From contig NC_079886.1 of the NCBI RefSeq assembly GCF_029227915.1, positions 19,134,501 to 19,198,500 of the forward strand: DNA of 64,000 bases. The letters run 5' to 3'. This stretch comes from Hydractinia symbiolongicarpus. Taxonomy: Eukaryota > Cnidaria > Hydrozoa > Anthoathecata > Hydractiniidae. The position numbers and the translations under genes are program-made. Of this stretch, positions 1 to 11,600 are shown in pieces. A model generated the notes under the pieces. That model had not been told where the DNA came from. It did no database searches and worked only from the letters and a program-made list of their open reading frames with translations. How positions within the stretch are numbered: the stretch's first letter is position 1; every line of letters begins with the position of its first letter.

Positions 1-2902
1 AGAAGTTGTTTGGGTGTATAATATTGAAAAGTAATATATATTTAAAAGAAGAATTTTTTTCAAACTTGTAAATAAAAAATCGTTGAGAAAGTTTTTTTTA
101 AAAGATTGAAAGCAGATCTACACTGGGTTGATATTATTAAGGCTCCTGACATTAAAAATTTTACCTTGACTGGAGTGACTTAAAATTCAAGCTTTCTAAA
201 ATGGGATGTCAACTCAGGGGATGGAGGAAGGGTGTCTAATATTTTGAAAAAAATGGTCAAAATTTGAGAACAATCGCAAATTCGCGAAAAGAAAATCGCG
301 AAATTTGATCTACTTTAATGCATGAAAATTTGCGGTTTTATCAAAAATTCGTATTTTGCTGCATTTTAATTATGAGGTTTAAGAAAAAAAAGCTGCTCAA
401 AATAGAAGTAACAAGGCGTTGTTTAGAAAGAAGTTTTCAATTATATTTCCTTTAAAGCAATCATTCTCCCTAAATATTGCCTATATTATTGAACATCTTT
501 GCAAAAAACTCCGAATTTTTGGTGTATTTTAATTTAGCGGATTTTTTTGTGCATTTTAACTTACCGAAAAAAACTATTTTTCGCGGCATTTTAATTTCGC
601 AGTTGAGTTTTACATTTATTTTTTGCGGCATTTATATTTCGCGGTTTTCTAAATTCGAAAGTACTTTCCTTCTTTCCTTTTCTTCTGATTCATCTACAAT
701 CCCTCCATCTCTCACAAAAATTATTGAGATTGCAATTAATAACCTGTGACTTAGTTTTGTATCATGGCTCCCCCTGCCCCCCATCCCCCCACCCCTCCTA
801 CCTCAATATTGATAACACACGAGCAGAACGAGTGTAGCAAAGCCAAACTAGGCCAACATTGCATATAGGGTAAAGGGAATGGATCTCAGAATTCTTGCGA
901 AGGATTTTAGTCAGGTAAAATAAACTCAGTTTTTTTTCTTTTTGATATTTTTTTAATGAGGGAAGGTACAAAAAGAGACAAATCAGAACGTTCCAGTCAC
1001 ATTCCTACTTAAGCTTGACCCGTTTCTCTTTCTTTTCTGTGAAAGCTTATAGGGCAATAGCGAAAATTAAACAGCTATCCTTTCTACTGATTCACCTGGC
1101 ACTTATGCAATATGTGAATTTTAATTTGAGTAATCTTTACATGTGTCCTAAAAATACCCTTCAAAATTGGTATAAATTTAGTGAAAAAAACTGTCATCAA
1201 ATCCTTTTTACGCGATATTTAATTCCTGTAAATTATTAGCATTTAATTTTTTTCTTGTTTACTGTCAGAGATAATTTAAACATTGAGAGTTGTTCTAAAA
1301 GGATTTTCTAAGTTTAAAAGTTCGACAGTTAAAAAATGTCTGGAAAATATAAGATATGTCTAAAAAATGAGGAGTCAACATTGAATGGACTCAGTGCTTT
1401 AAAAGCCGTATAATGTCCCTGCGTGTGAAGGAAAGGTGTTTCGCTATATAGAAGAAGTTTTGCGGTAAATTCTAGCTACAGTAAAAAAAGGGTTTTGCTA
1501 CGAGTTTGACCGTGTTTTGTCACAGTCAGGTGCCCGCTATATAAAGATTACAGCAAATCTTTTTTGCGAAGAATCGACAAAACAATTCCCATTTGCTTTA
1601 AAAACAATTCCCAACTGCTTTAAAGTGTTTTTTTAGAAAACTTTTATCGGTTACAACACACGCTTTTTTTACAAGAATATCTGAATTTTAATCAGGTTAG
1701 TAATTCTTCATATTCTTTAAATGACATGTTCATGTGAACGTATGTTAATATTTTTAAGAAACATATACATGGTCGTTCAGCATATATATTTTTATGGTAA
1801 TATTTCGACCTCCTTCTTACTTATCTATTGTTTTCAACCTCGTGCCCAGGACTTGCTAGTCTTTTTATACTTAAATGGCCTGAGCCTGTGCAAATAAAAA
1901 AGCCTAACAAGACCTGGGTAGGTTGCATTCTTCTAACCAGCAGAGCTATTGTTTTTACCTGAATCCCAGTATTATAAAAAAGGAGCGTGTAGAACAAGAA
2001 GCCAAAGCTGCTTTAAAAATCACTCGTTTCATTACGAATTTTATAATAAAGAAATTGCGAGAGATTTAATCAGACACTAGCTGCAGGAAAGAAAAAATAA
2101 CTTAAAAACTGGCCTAATTTAAAGAAATATGGAATATTAACCCATCTAGCCTAAGATGTTAGTTTTTAATTTTTAATGATATGTCACACAAAATCAACAT
2201 TATCATTTCCAACGTAATTTTTTTTAATATGATAAATTTTGTCTAAACGAAATAGCTTTAGATCAATCTTAGGAGGCCAAAATAATATTACGGTGTCATC
2301 ATCGACTGCAGCCTTGCTGTAAAGGGTTTCGATTCAAACCCAGGCTGAGTAATGCCAGAGCATAATAAGTGTGGACCTATTCCTCTGCTTTGCGTTTAGC
2401 ATGACCAGTTTAGCAATTGCTGTCCATCCACAGCTTTTGTAGCTCAAATAGAAGCTTTTAATGCACATAAAAAATCACGAATTTAATATCTTTCGTAAAG
2501 TAAATTAAAGCACTATTTAAAAGAATGACCATGACCATGACATGACCATGTTTTCTACAAGATAGGTTAATCCTGTTTTTTTAAGAAAATACGATAAACA
2601 AATGTCAACAGTTCTTGCTAACAAAAAAATCTTTTTTTTCCATTTCATCCGCGTCTTGTCCAGACGGGTTTCACAGCCCGTAAAGGTTAGCCAGCTTTGT
2701 AGACAACAAGCAATCAGCACCATTATCCACTTTGACACCTTGTTCAGTCTCATAGAATTAATTTCCAGCAAGTATGAGAAATTCAATGCGGTTAAAATCA
2801 TATCAACGTATCTTTGACAGGTACACAACACCGTTACCCACATCCAGCATGTCACGCTCTTTAAAAGTAGATTTTTAATCTGGATATAGTGTATGGATAC
2901 CA
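1..2902. other. Non-coding AT-rich stretch downstream of EAF
   Basis: No exon with plausible splice sites and a recognisable product was found on either strand. The stretch has runs with GCGGCATTTTAATTTCGC-like phrases around 480-650, which recur at 3.2, 5.25, 18.3 and 30.1 kb and so are probably remnants of a dispersed element. It also holds a small inverted-repeat element at 1835-1925. The short open frames here have no family resemblance and are taken as chance. Confidence 0.6.
1835..1925. mobile_element. Mini inverted-repeat element, AACCTCG family
   Basis: The left end reads CAACCTCGTGCCCAGG and the right end GACCTGGGTAGGTTG, which are imperfect inverted copies around a 60-bp AT-rich centre. 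The same ends occur at 12693-12767, 34805-34872 and 35890-35996, with single ends near 34528, 55372 and 55826. This is a short MITE-like family with no coding capacity. No target-site duplication could be fixed. Confidence 0.5.
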
Positions 2903-5900
2903 TCAATCACTATCACTTGAGTCACTCAGACGAAGATCGTCATCTATAAAAAAAAACACAATTCAAGAGAATTTACCAAATGTGTCCTAAAAAGTATTTT
3001 AAATGCTAAATTCAAAACCTTCTACGAACCATAAAAAATACACAACAGTGCGTGTTAGTTACACACTTTAAAACTATTTATGACGTGGTGAGTAAAGTGG
3101 CAAGTAGCAAATTGAAACAAAGAAAAGAAGAGAAATCCACAATACATCAAAAGTTATTTTACTGGGAGAAAATTTCTGGGACAGGACCAACTCCTAAATA
3201 TTTTTATTTTGCCGAGATTAAATTTCACGGATCAGCCTATTTTGGATTTTTCGCGGCGATATAATTTCACGGATTTAGTGTTAATTGATGGACTTGCCAT
3301 CCTTTATCCAACATACATTTTCCTTATGGTATATTCAACTGAACACTGAACACTATGAACATAGGATATACCAACACAGTTCCTTTGTCGTTGTTTGCGG
3401 TAAAAAAAGTTTTCCGCAGGAATTTTTTTTACTATCGTGAATGGAAACATTGTCCAAGGGACTTATTTTCCCAAATATTTTGGAAAACCCGCAAAAAACA
3501 TTGAACATTTTCTCTCTGCGAACGTTTCTTACAATAAAGAACTAATTACAACGTATAAGACAATTAAAGTTACGAGCATGTTACAAAGAACTTACCTAAT
3601 GTACTACCGAATGGTCTTGTTGGTAGAGACTCTGTGGTATGTTGCGGCGGTTTAGCGGCAGATTGTGGCGGCGGTGGCGGTTCGTACGACTTGGTTGAGA
3701 ACTAATTATCGGAAAAGAGAATTAGTAAATTTCTACATCAATTTGCTCCAGCCCTAGAGTCTGACCACTGGGGAAAAATGGTAAAAAATCAAAACCCTTT
3801 GTAAAAACTAGGTTGTTTCGAACTGGTCATTGGATATAGGATATAGGACTTTTTTCAGTGAGACAAGGGAAACAATAAAAATAATATTGATAATTTCTTT
3901 AGAAATTTTCATATGATCAACTTACTGGGTCTTCGTGCACAGCGTTGTTTTCTTCAGTTGTACTGTCACTGTCGCTTTCTGAACTTGATGAATCAGATGT
4001 ACTCGTTGTACTCATGTCTCTTGCTTTCACCTAGAAAGAAATAAAACAAAAAGCCGGGTGGTTAAAGAAATGTGGAACTGTTTTGCTCGTGGTGTAAACG
4101 TGACCCCTTTTTAAAAAACGTCACCTGCCTTTGTAAACGGTACATAGTAACGTTTTTATGCGGGTCCGATAAGCGAATCGGTTTGCCATGCATCCCGTTT
4201 GTAAACGCGACACAAGTACGCAATTCCAAAAATTTTTAGGCCTGTTTTGAAGTCGCACGTCTCAATTGTGAACAGAGCTCCACTTCATGTTTTCTAAGAG
4301 ACATTAACATTAAAAAGCTACCAAACAAGTCAATAAGCTCAAACCCCGCATATTCCGAAGAATGGTGTGTAATAAACGGAGCACTCAAAAGGTCAAGGTG
4401 GAAGAAATCATTCACATTTTAGAACCACATAGACGTCTAGACAACGTGTTATGGAAATTACTTTTTTATGATAAATTTGCTACTTTTTTTTTAAATTTTC
4501 TTAAAAAAAATTTCCTTCAGCAAAATTTAAGGATATAGCTAGCTAGCTAGCTAGCTAGTTTAAAAACTTTTGAAGTTCATTTTATTAGAAAACTTAAGTT
4601 GAAAGCAGGGTATGTGCTTATATGGAATAAGTCATGGATATCCAATGTATGTAGGGAGCTTTTCTGTCATTTACACTTAAATTTGGATACCCAATATTAC
4701 ATTTAAGATGATTTAAGATTAAGGTTGTTTTTGTCCTCAGTGATCATAAACTATTTCACCGCCATTAGCTTTCCTGTATTCGCTAAAGTCGACTGACGAT
4801 TTTTAAAGTACTTCGTGGGGAAAGAAATTGGGCTTTCCAACCATTAAGAAAACTTCTTAAATAATTTTTTTCCCTAACATGTAAATTGCCTTGGATTTCC
4901 ACGAACTTACGGCTTGTAATATAAACGGTCATAAAATCAAAAAAGGGAGACATACCCCGGGTATATTCGAATAAGACGTAGACTGTACGTTTGTCTTAGC
5001 AGGCGAATTATTATTGCTTTTTTGTTGTGTTGTGGAAGTTGATGAAGATGGAGGGAACTGTTTATTTCCAGACGGTGTGCTAGATGACGTCGTCGTGATA
5101 GGCGTCGTATGTGATGACGTGTTTGATGACGATGCATTTGCTTTTGTTGGGTGTTTGCTTGGTAGTGGTAATGACGGCTTTTTAACCTCCGCCGATCTAA
5201 CAGATGAAAACATGGACGCTGAATCAACAGTTTTATAACCACTTCAATTAGAGAAAAAACTGCGAAAAATTTTAGGTTAAAAACCCGCGAAATTTTCGGC
5301 ATTCTAAATATGTTTCATCTCAGGGTGCCCACCATAATTTTATCTCTCATTTGTAGGAGATTGTAAGAGATTGTAGGTAAATTTTCCGGTCATTTGCATG
5401 ATTACACGGTCAAAAACTAACAAAAAAGTAGGAGATTGTAGGAAACTCTTTTCAAACTTTCGCTTAAAAAGTTGCTAATTTTGTATAATATTACTTTAAC
5501 AGGTCCTGCTAAACAAAAATAGGATTATTAAAACTTAGGAGGAAAACCAATTATGTCCCAAAAATACAAAAAGCAATAAGGTAAGAATATGTCTATTTGA
5601 TGGTCCAAAGAAATGTTAAAAACAAAATTTTAGTTAAATGAAAATCTAAACAAGTGGGAGTTTGTATGAGAAATTATATTTTCAGGTAGTTTTGTATGTG
5701 ATTGTAAGAGAATATGGGAGATTTGTTATTTTGTAGGAGATTGTATGAATTTGTATTAGGGTGGGCACCCTACACCTGACAAAAAGGGAACAGCATACAA
5801 TCTATATTACCTGTTTGATCGACTCTTTTTCAGTGGTATATTGGAAGACAAACGTTCCAATGTTATTTCCTAGGAAGAGAAATATATTTTCGGACAGAGA

Positions 5901-7335
5901 TTATGTCCTGCATCAAATCCAATTGTAAACAAGTACACGAACTTAAGATGCTGCCAAAGAAATAAAAGAAATCAGTAAAAAACACGAGGAATTTCGTGGT
6001 CAAATTACATACCCCAGTGTCTTTATCTATAATTAGAATGCATTCTTTTGTGCACGGTTTCTTTCCACCTTTATATGTCATTGTACCAGAATCCTAGAAA
6101 ATCGTGGGGAGTATTTAGGGTTGGTAAACTTTTTATAAATGCAAATCAATGCGCATTTTCAGGAAACGTTAAATTTATTTTTTATTTTTGTATTGAAAGT
6201 CGCAGATAAACCGTTTTTGACAGAATAACGTGTGTCCAAAACATTAAAACAAACACACAAAAAGTTAAAAGATTTAAATAAAATCTGTGCTATGTTGGTA
6301 CTGAATGCTTCATCTGGTCCGGAGGAATTCGGAATGTAGTTTAAAGTATGATGGTGGAGTATATTACTTGAATTATTTATGTTATTTTGCCCAAAAATGG
6401 TTTGGTCGGAATAAAATAATTTTTTTCAAAAAAAATCTTAACACTCCTCTTTAAAAAAAAGACATAACGATAGATTTAATATCACCAACTTGACAAGAAA
6501 AAAAATTCATTCAAAATTTTCACATTTACATCACACTTGATGGGCCTGGGGAAGTGTTCCTGGCCTAACTGAACTAACTACTTTTTCCAAATTCTTTTAT
6601 ATTAAAAAGACATACAAATGAGATGTTCACAGTCTGTATGGCAAAGCAAATTTTCTAGTTTTAAATGCACTAAACAATAACAAAAACACTAGCGAAGACA
6701 TATTTATGCGTAGGAATAAAAATACACACCTTGTTTGGAATATCAACAGTACATTCATTATTTGAACCAATTCGAAATTCCACTGGACGATTTGTGTCAA
6801 TAGATGCTGGCTTGAAATCATCTTAAAAAATACACTTCTTAATGAAAGTATCAGCTCTCAGACCAGTCCAACAGTTCTTTTTGGTTTAAAACAGTAATTT
6901 ATTTTACCTAATATATCCCTTAAAATAAGTAAATTTTGTAGAACTACTTCAATGATGCCGAATTATGCTAGTATGTATCCACATTACTTTAAAATATCTA
7001 ACAGGTTAAAATAACACTTCAACCTAATGTATCCACATTACTCTAAAATACCTAACAGGTTAAAATAAAACTTCAACCTATGAATGACTGTTCTCTATAT
7101 TTCCCACTGTTTTTTTTTTCACAAACAAGTTTTTTATTAAAAGACCTGATCGCATCATGATGGAAATTATAGGGCTGTAAAACCTTTCATGACAAGAAAA
7201 CCGAAACACGAATACACAAACCTTACATCTTATTGTGTGATATGATTCTGTAGGTCTCCTGGCAGCTTGGAAACTTGAACCAATCTTCATTGGGTATTCT
7301 TTTCCATCAACCAAACCATGGTTTAAGGAAGACAT
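2903..7335 (-). CDS. EAF: ELL-associated factor (EAF1/EAF2-like), 8 coding exons, 273 aa
   Basis: In animals EAF binds ELL in the nuclear elongation complexes that stimulate RNA polymerase II. Coding exons on the minus strand: 7335-7227, 6821-6730, 6093-6013, 5869-5811, 5196-4956, 4030-3926, 3701-3608 and 2943-2903. All junctions are GT-AG and in phase, giving 273 aa against 268 for human EAF1. The strongest evidence is the exon 1/2 junction, which encodes HTIRYDFKPASIDT, the signature of the EAF N-terminal domain. Exons 3-4 give the GGKKPCTKECILIID and LERLSSNIPLKKSR segments that end that domain. Exon 5 is a Ser/Thr-rich linker, exon 6 an acidic Ser-rich activation segment (SSSSESDSDS), exon 7 is Pro-rich, and the protein ends LRLSDSSDSD as human EAF1 ends LQLSESGSDSDD. 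The start ATG is the first in exon 1 that keeps the domain whole. UTRs were not resolved. Confidence 0.93.
4537..4558. repeat. AGCT microsatellite
   Basis: About five uninterrupted copies of the self-complementary tetramer AGCT lie in the EAF intron between exons 5 and 6. Being fully palindromic, the tract can fold as one hairpin. No function is implied. Confidence 0.8.
5321..5771. mobile_element. TIR element, AGGGTGCCCACC ends, in EAF intron 4
   Basis: The left end CAGGGTGCCCACC at 5321 is matched by the inverted right end GGTGGGCACCCT ending at 5771, enclosing 451 bp. The inner part carries repeated GTAGGAGATTGTA phrases near both ends, in opposite orientation, so the inverted similarity goes beyond the outer 12 bp. 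There is no open frame. It fits a non-autonomous DNA transposon. A related end pair is at 45774-45982. Confidence 0.6.
6972..7080. repeat. Two-copy tandem duplication, about 54 bp, in EAF intron 1
   Basis: The phrase ATGTATCCACATTACT, followed by AAAATA, then AACAGGTTAAAATAA and ACTTCAACCTA, occurs twice head to tail with a few mismatches. It lies outside the splice sites. Confidence 0.75.
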
Positions 7336-8607
7336 TGTTTTTAAAATATATACAACTTTCTGTGAAAAAGGAAAACTGATAGAAAAATGAAACTTCATAA
7401 TAAGGTAAACCTAAAGATACAGCAATACCCAACAAGAAAAACTTCTGATACCAAGCTGGCACAGGACTTTAAGACTGCGTTTAATGGTTAAAATATACAA
7501 TCTGCATAACCCGGTTTCAATGCAATTAGTAGAATGACAGAATCAAGACGTTTGTGATAGCCAAACAACAAGACAATATTGACTTGACTAAAAACCTAGT
7601 CATTTTTTCTAAAAAAACTTATATAACTTATAAAGCAAAAACTTTAAACGAAAAAATGCAGTTAACACTAGTGGAAATATTAGAAGACTAAAACTGCTCC
7701 AAAGAAGTTTTTATTTACATGCGTTTGGTGTTTGATTTTTGCTGAATTGGATAAGGGAGAGTAGAAGTACATTCGAAAAAGGGGGTTTCTTGACATAAGA
7801 AATAACAAAGCGTCTTTTCTTGGTAACCTGTAATAAACCTTTACCGTGGTTTAAAATAAAAAAACTTCAAATTTCAAACAGAGTTGGAATAAATTAAAAG
7901 CATTTTAAAGTTTATCAGTTAACACAACTTGAATAAAAAAGGGAAAGTTAGAATCTAACGTGAAAATAATGCAGTTAACTGGCCATAACGAAAACATCAA
8001 AAGATATTTCACAAACTTGTTACATACAAAAACATTAATGCATATAAAAAATAAGATGGTATCATATAAAATGTTACAAAATAAATTAGTTTGCAAAATT
8101 AGGTTAGTAATGTTTTCTTAAGGTTTTAAGATAAGCTGAGAATACTTTGATTGTTTACAAATTCCAACATTTAAAAAGGATGTAAGTGACATGAAATTTA
8201 ATGGATGAAAAATAGTGCTAAAGTAAATGGTCTTTCTGTCCGTCTAACTAGCTATTAAGAATGTCTCTACCTATTTTAATAAATTAACAAAAACATACAA
8301 ACATAAAACATAAACACATGCCGACTATATTCACTTAATGCAATGCCAAGTAATTCTTGAGTTACGTAGTAGAAAAAAGACATCAATCTGCTAACTAAGC
8401 TAAAAGATGTTGCTTTCATCGGATTAAGAAAGATTTTCTGAATATTTTCAACAATAATGAAATTTTACAGAGAACATGGACAAATTTAAACACAGTGATC
8501 TGACTATACAATTTCTATGAATCATTTTTTTTTTATAAATTTCTCATATATATAAAACTTTAAAATATAAACTATTATAAAACTACTGTATATAAATTTG
8601 AATCATT
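7336..8607. other. EAF upstream / sorting nexin 3-prime flank, no gene seen
   Basis: This AT-rich interval lies between the EAF start codon and the stop codon of the sorting nexin, both on the minus strand. It should hold the EAF 5-prime UTR and promoter and the nexin 3-prime UTR. No motif could be assigned with confidence and no coding exon was recognised. Confidence 0.6.
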
Positions 8608-11600
8608 TCACCTTTCATCGTAACTCCCGCTAAAACTGTGATGGAAACCGCTTGTTGTTTCGCGTGAAAAATTATTTGTGGGTGGGAGTGGTACAATTGT
8701 GTACTCTGACAATCGTTTTGAAATGTCTATTTCTATTCCGTCATCACTGCTGTCATCCTGGTAAGTCCCACTCACACTGCTCTCTACCTTAGAGGTTTGG
8801 GAGAAACTCATGGAATCATCAACATATGCTTCTGCTGGTAACTTTGGAAGAATATCGTAACTGTCTAATAATAAATCTATCACATCACTCTCGTTTCCAT
8901 GCCAACTAACAGAGCGTCGATGGACTAATGTAGGGCTGGGCAAGGGCATATCAACATTGTCGTCAGGTAGGCAGAGTTGGCCACCTGGGAGAACATGAGC
9001 AGTAGCAGTCATTCTTGTGTTAAAGTTTGAGGCTCCTAAAAACATCAATAAATATAGAATTAACAAAGATGTAAATGAAATACTTTTCAGATGGCAGAAA
9101 TAAAAATTGAGATAATTTTAGTGGGATCAAAAGACTTCGTTGGGAACAGATAGTTTCTCAACATCATGCGTATTTTATTTGCATTTCAAATATTTACATA
9201 TGATATATGTTCCTTAAAAATATCAGTTAACAAGATAATTAGTATAAGGACATATATACCTGAAGAAAAATCTGTAACGTCTCGGTCAGTTTTAACTATG
9301 GATGGACGAAAATCATCCCCTAAGTATTGAGACCAGCCCTTACCACCATGCTCTTCGCAGGAAGACATATTCTTCTTCTTCATGGAATAAATGCAATCAG
9401 AGCTAAGGGTTTTCTTTAAATTTAACGTTTTCGTGTAACTATGTTCATATTCCTGGGTTGCTTGAGTTTCCTTTTCCTTTGCTTTTTGTTCTCTATCCTT
9501 CTGCAACATTATAATTTTGTCTCTAATATTGCTCAACAATGGGCAGTGTTCGAGACGTCGTTCCATTTGTTCAACTGGTAAATCAGTTTGGAGAAATAAA
9601 TGAAGTGCAGGATCTGACAAAAACGGGTTTACTTCCACAACACTAAGAAGAAGTAGCAACAATCAGCACATTGTTGATAAAATATATTATGGACCATTGG
9701 TTATCATGAAATTTACTCGTAGAAATTAAAAGTATCGTCTTACTTGTTCATGAAACTTTGAAGACCAAACTGTCTCTGTAACAAAAATGGATCCTTGAAT
9801 CTACCAAAGTATCTCTTTCCTGGTAAAGAAGGTGCAGTCCTATAAAACATTGGGCAAAAGATTGTCAAGAAATAGCCAAATCAGCGTTTTTCACAGGTAC
9901 GTTTAGAGTTGTAGCTTAAAAAAATTAATTGCAAACTGACCTGCAAATACCTAGCTGTGGAGTTGTGACAAGCAAAGAAAGATGCTCTGTTTTGATATAT
10001 TGCTAATCATGTATATTTATATCAGTATATTGATTTTTAAATGCACATCCCGTAAAGGTCTAACATTGCTTATGACAAAAAATGTCAACACTTATCCCTT
10101 AATATAATAACACGATTTATTATGCTGCATAAATTAAAAAATCATTAATAGCAAACACTATTTATGCCTTAAATTTACGCGCATAATTTTTTTAAAATTT
10201 TTTTGTTTATTTGTATTTGGGGTGAATCGATCCAAATTATGTTTAGACTTTTTTATAACACCCAGGCCTATCAATAAAGGGAGAGTGATTGCTCGTGCTC
10301 ACGGAAAGACTTGCCCAATTCTAAGAAATAAGAAACTAGCTGAGCCATAAATTGCTCTCCCAATTCCACAAAATTTTTAACATTGTTTCAGCTGCAGTAT
10401 TAGGACCAAAATATTGCTAATGATAAAAATGATAATTAAATAAAACTACCAGGGAGATTTTACAGGACAATACACCAAGGTGTTTGACAATTTTTAGGAT
10501 TTCTGACTATAAAATAATGAATATTTAGAGGTGTGTTAAAACACTCTCACAGTTAGAGCTAGACGATAATTGTAAACAGTAAAATATACGTATGGCTTTT
10601 GCAACATTTGTTACAGAAAGCCATTAAAATCAAGGAAAGAGAAGAAAAAGGCTTACGACATCATCACATCATTTATACCCAGACGATTTTTCAACCAAAC
10701 AAATTCTGAATATCGACGTCTGACTTGTGACTCTTTAATTGCAAATTCAGGATGGTTGGTCTAAACAAAAAATGGAATGTAGAAAGTACAACACAAAATA
10801 GGATAGAAACAGGTAACTTCCATTAATAGCAGTTAGTTAGCTTTTCTCAATTAGAGTTCAAAAAATTAAATTAAAGAACTCTTAATTTAAGCATATCAAC
10901 CATCCTCACAATTAATACTCTTTGTTTGTCTGTTATAGAATAGCATTATCTAGATTATGTGCGACAGACGAATAATAAGATAAACAGGAAAACAGGAACA
11001 AGACAGTAAAAAAGGAAGAGTTACTTGTCTTGTCAATTGAGGTAAAAAGTTCTTTGTTTGAGGCCTGTGAGTGAGACATGGGCAGTGAAGCAGGCAGATC
11101 TTAACCGTTTAAAAAGGAATGATATGAGAATGGTTAGTTGGATGTGTAACACCAGCCTTCAAGACAAAACAAGTTTAGATGAGCTTAAGCATCACGCTAT
11201 AGGTAGAGTTGGTTGGGACACTTGGAAAGAATGGAGGAGGATAATTGGGTAAGAAAGTGTAGAAACTTAAAAGTTCTTGGTGCAAGCCCAGAGGTAGACC
11301 AAGAAGAGTTGGCAGAAGGTAATAAGGACAGATTTGATGCAGAGGAATTTAACTTTAGAGTCAACACGAATTTGAGTTTAGATCTAACACAGTCTAGATC
11401 AGATTGAAAGAGGGTTATTAATATATACCCTGTCCAACCTATGCTAGCATGAAAAAGAATGTTGAGCCAAGAATGATGATGGCTAATTTATCATCCTGCT
11501 TTTATGGACTGGCAGATTTTTAAGAAGTAGCACACTTTCTAATTAAAACGAAACTTATATGTTAGTTCCAGAGTTGAAGTAGTTACAAAGCTATATATAC

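Noticed and set aside
2285-2410. tRNA-derived SINE, from a GGTTTCGATTC B-box-like phrase
   Set aside because: No convincing A box at the right distance, no tail and no second copy found.
4929-5302. Overlapping minus-strand frame rich in Arg and His over EAF exon 5
   Set aside because: It is an alternate frame of the Ser/Thr-rich EAF exon.
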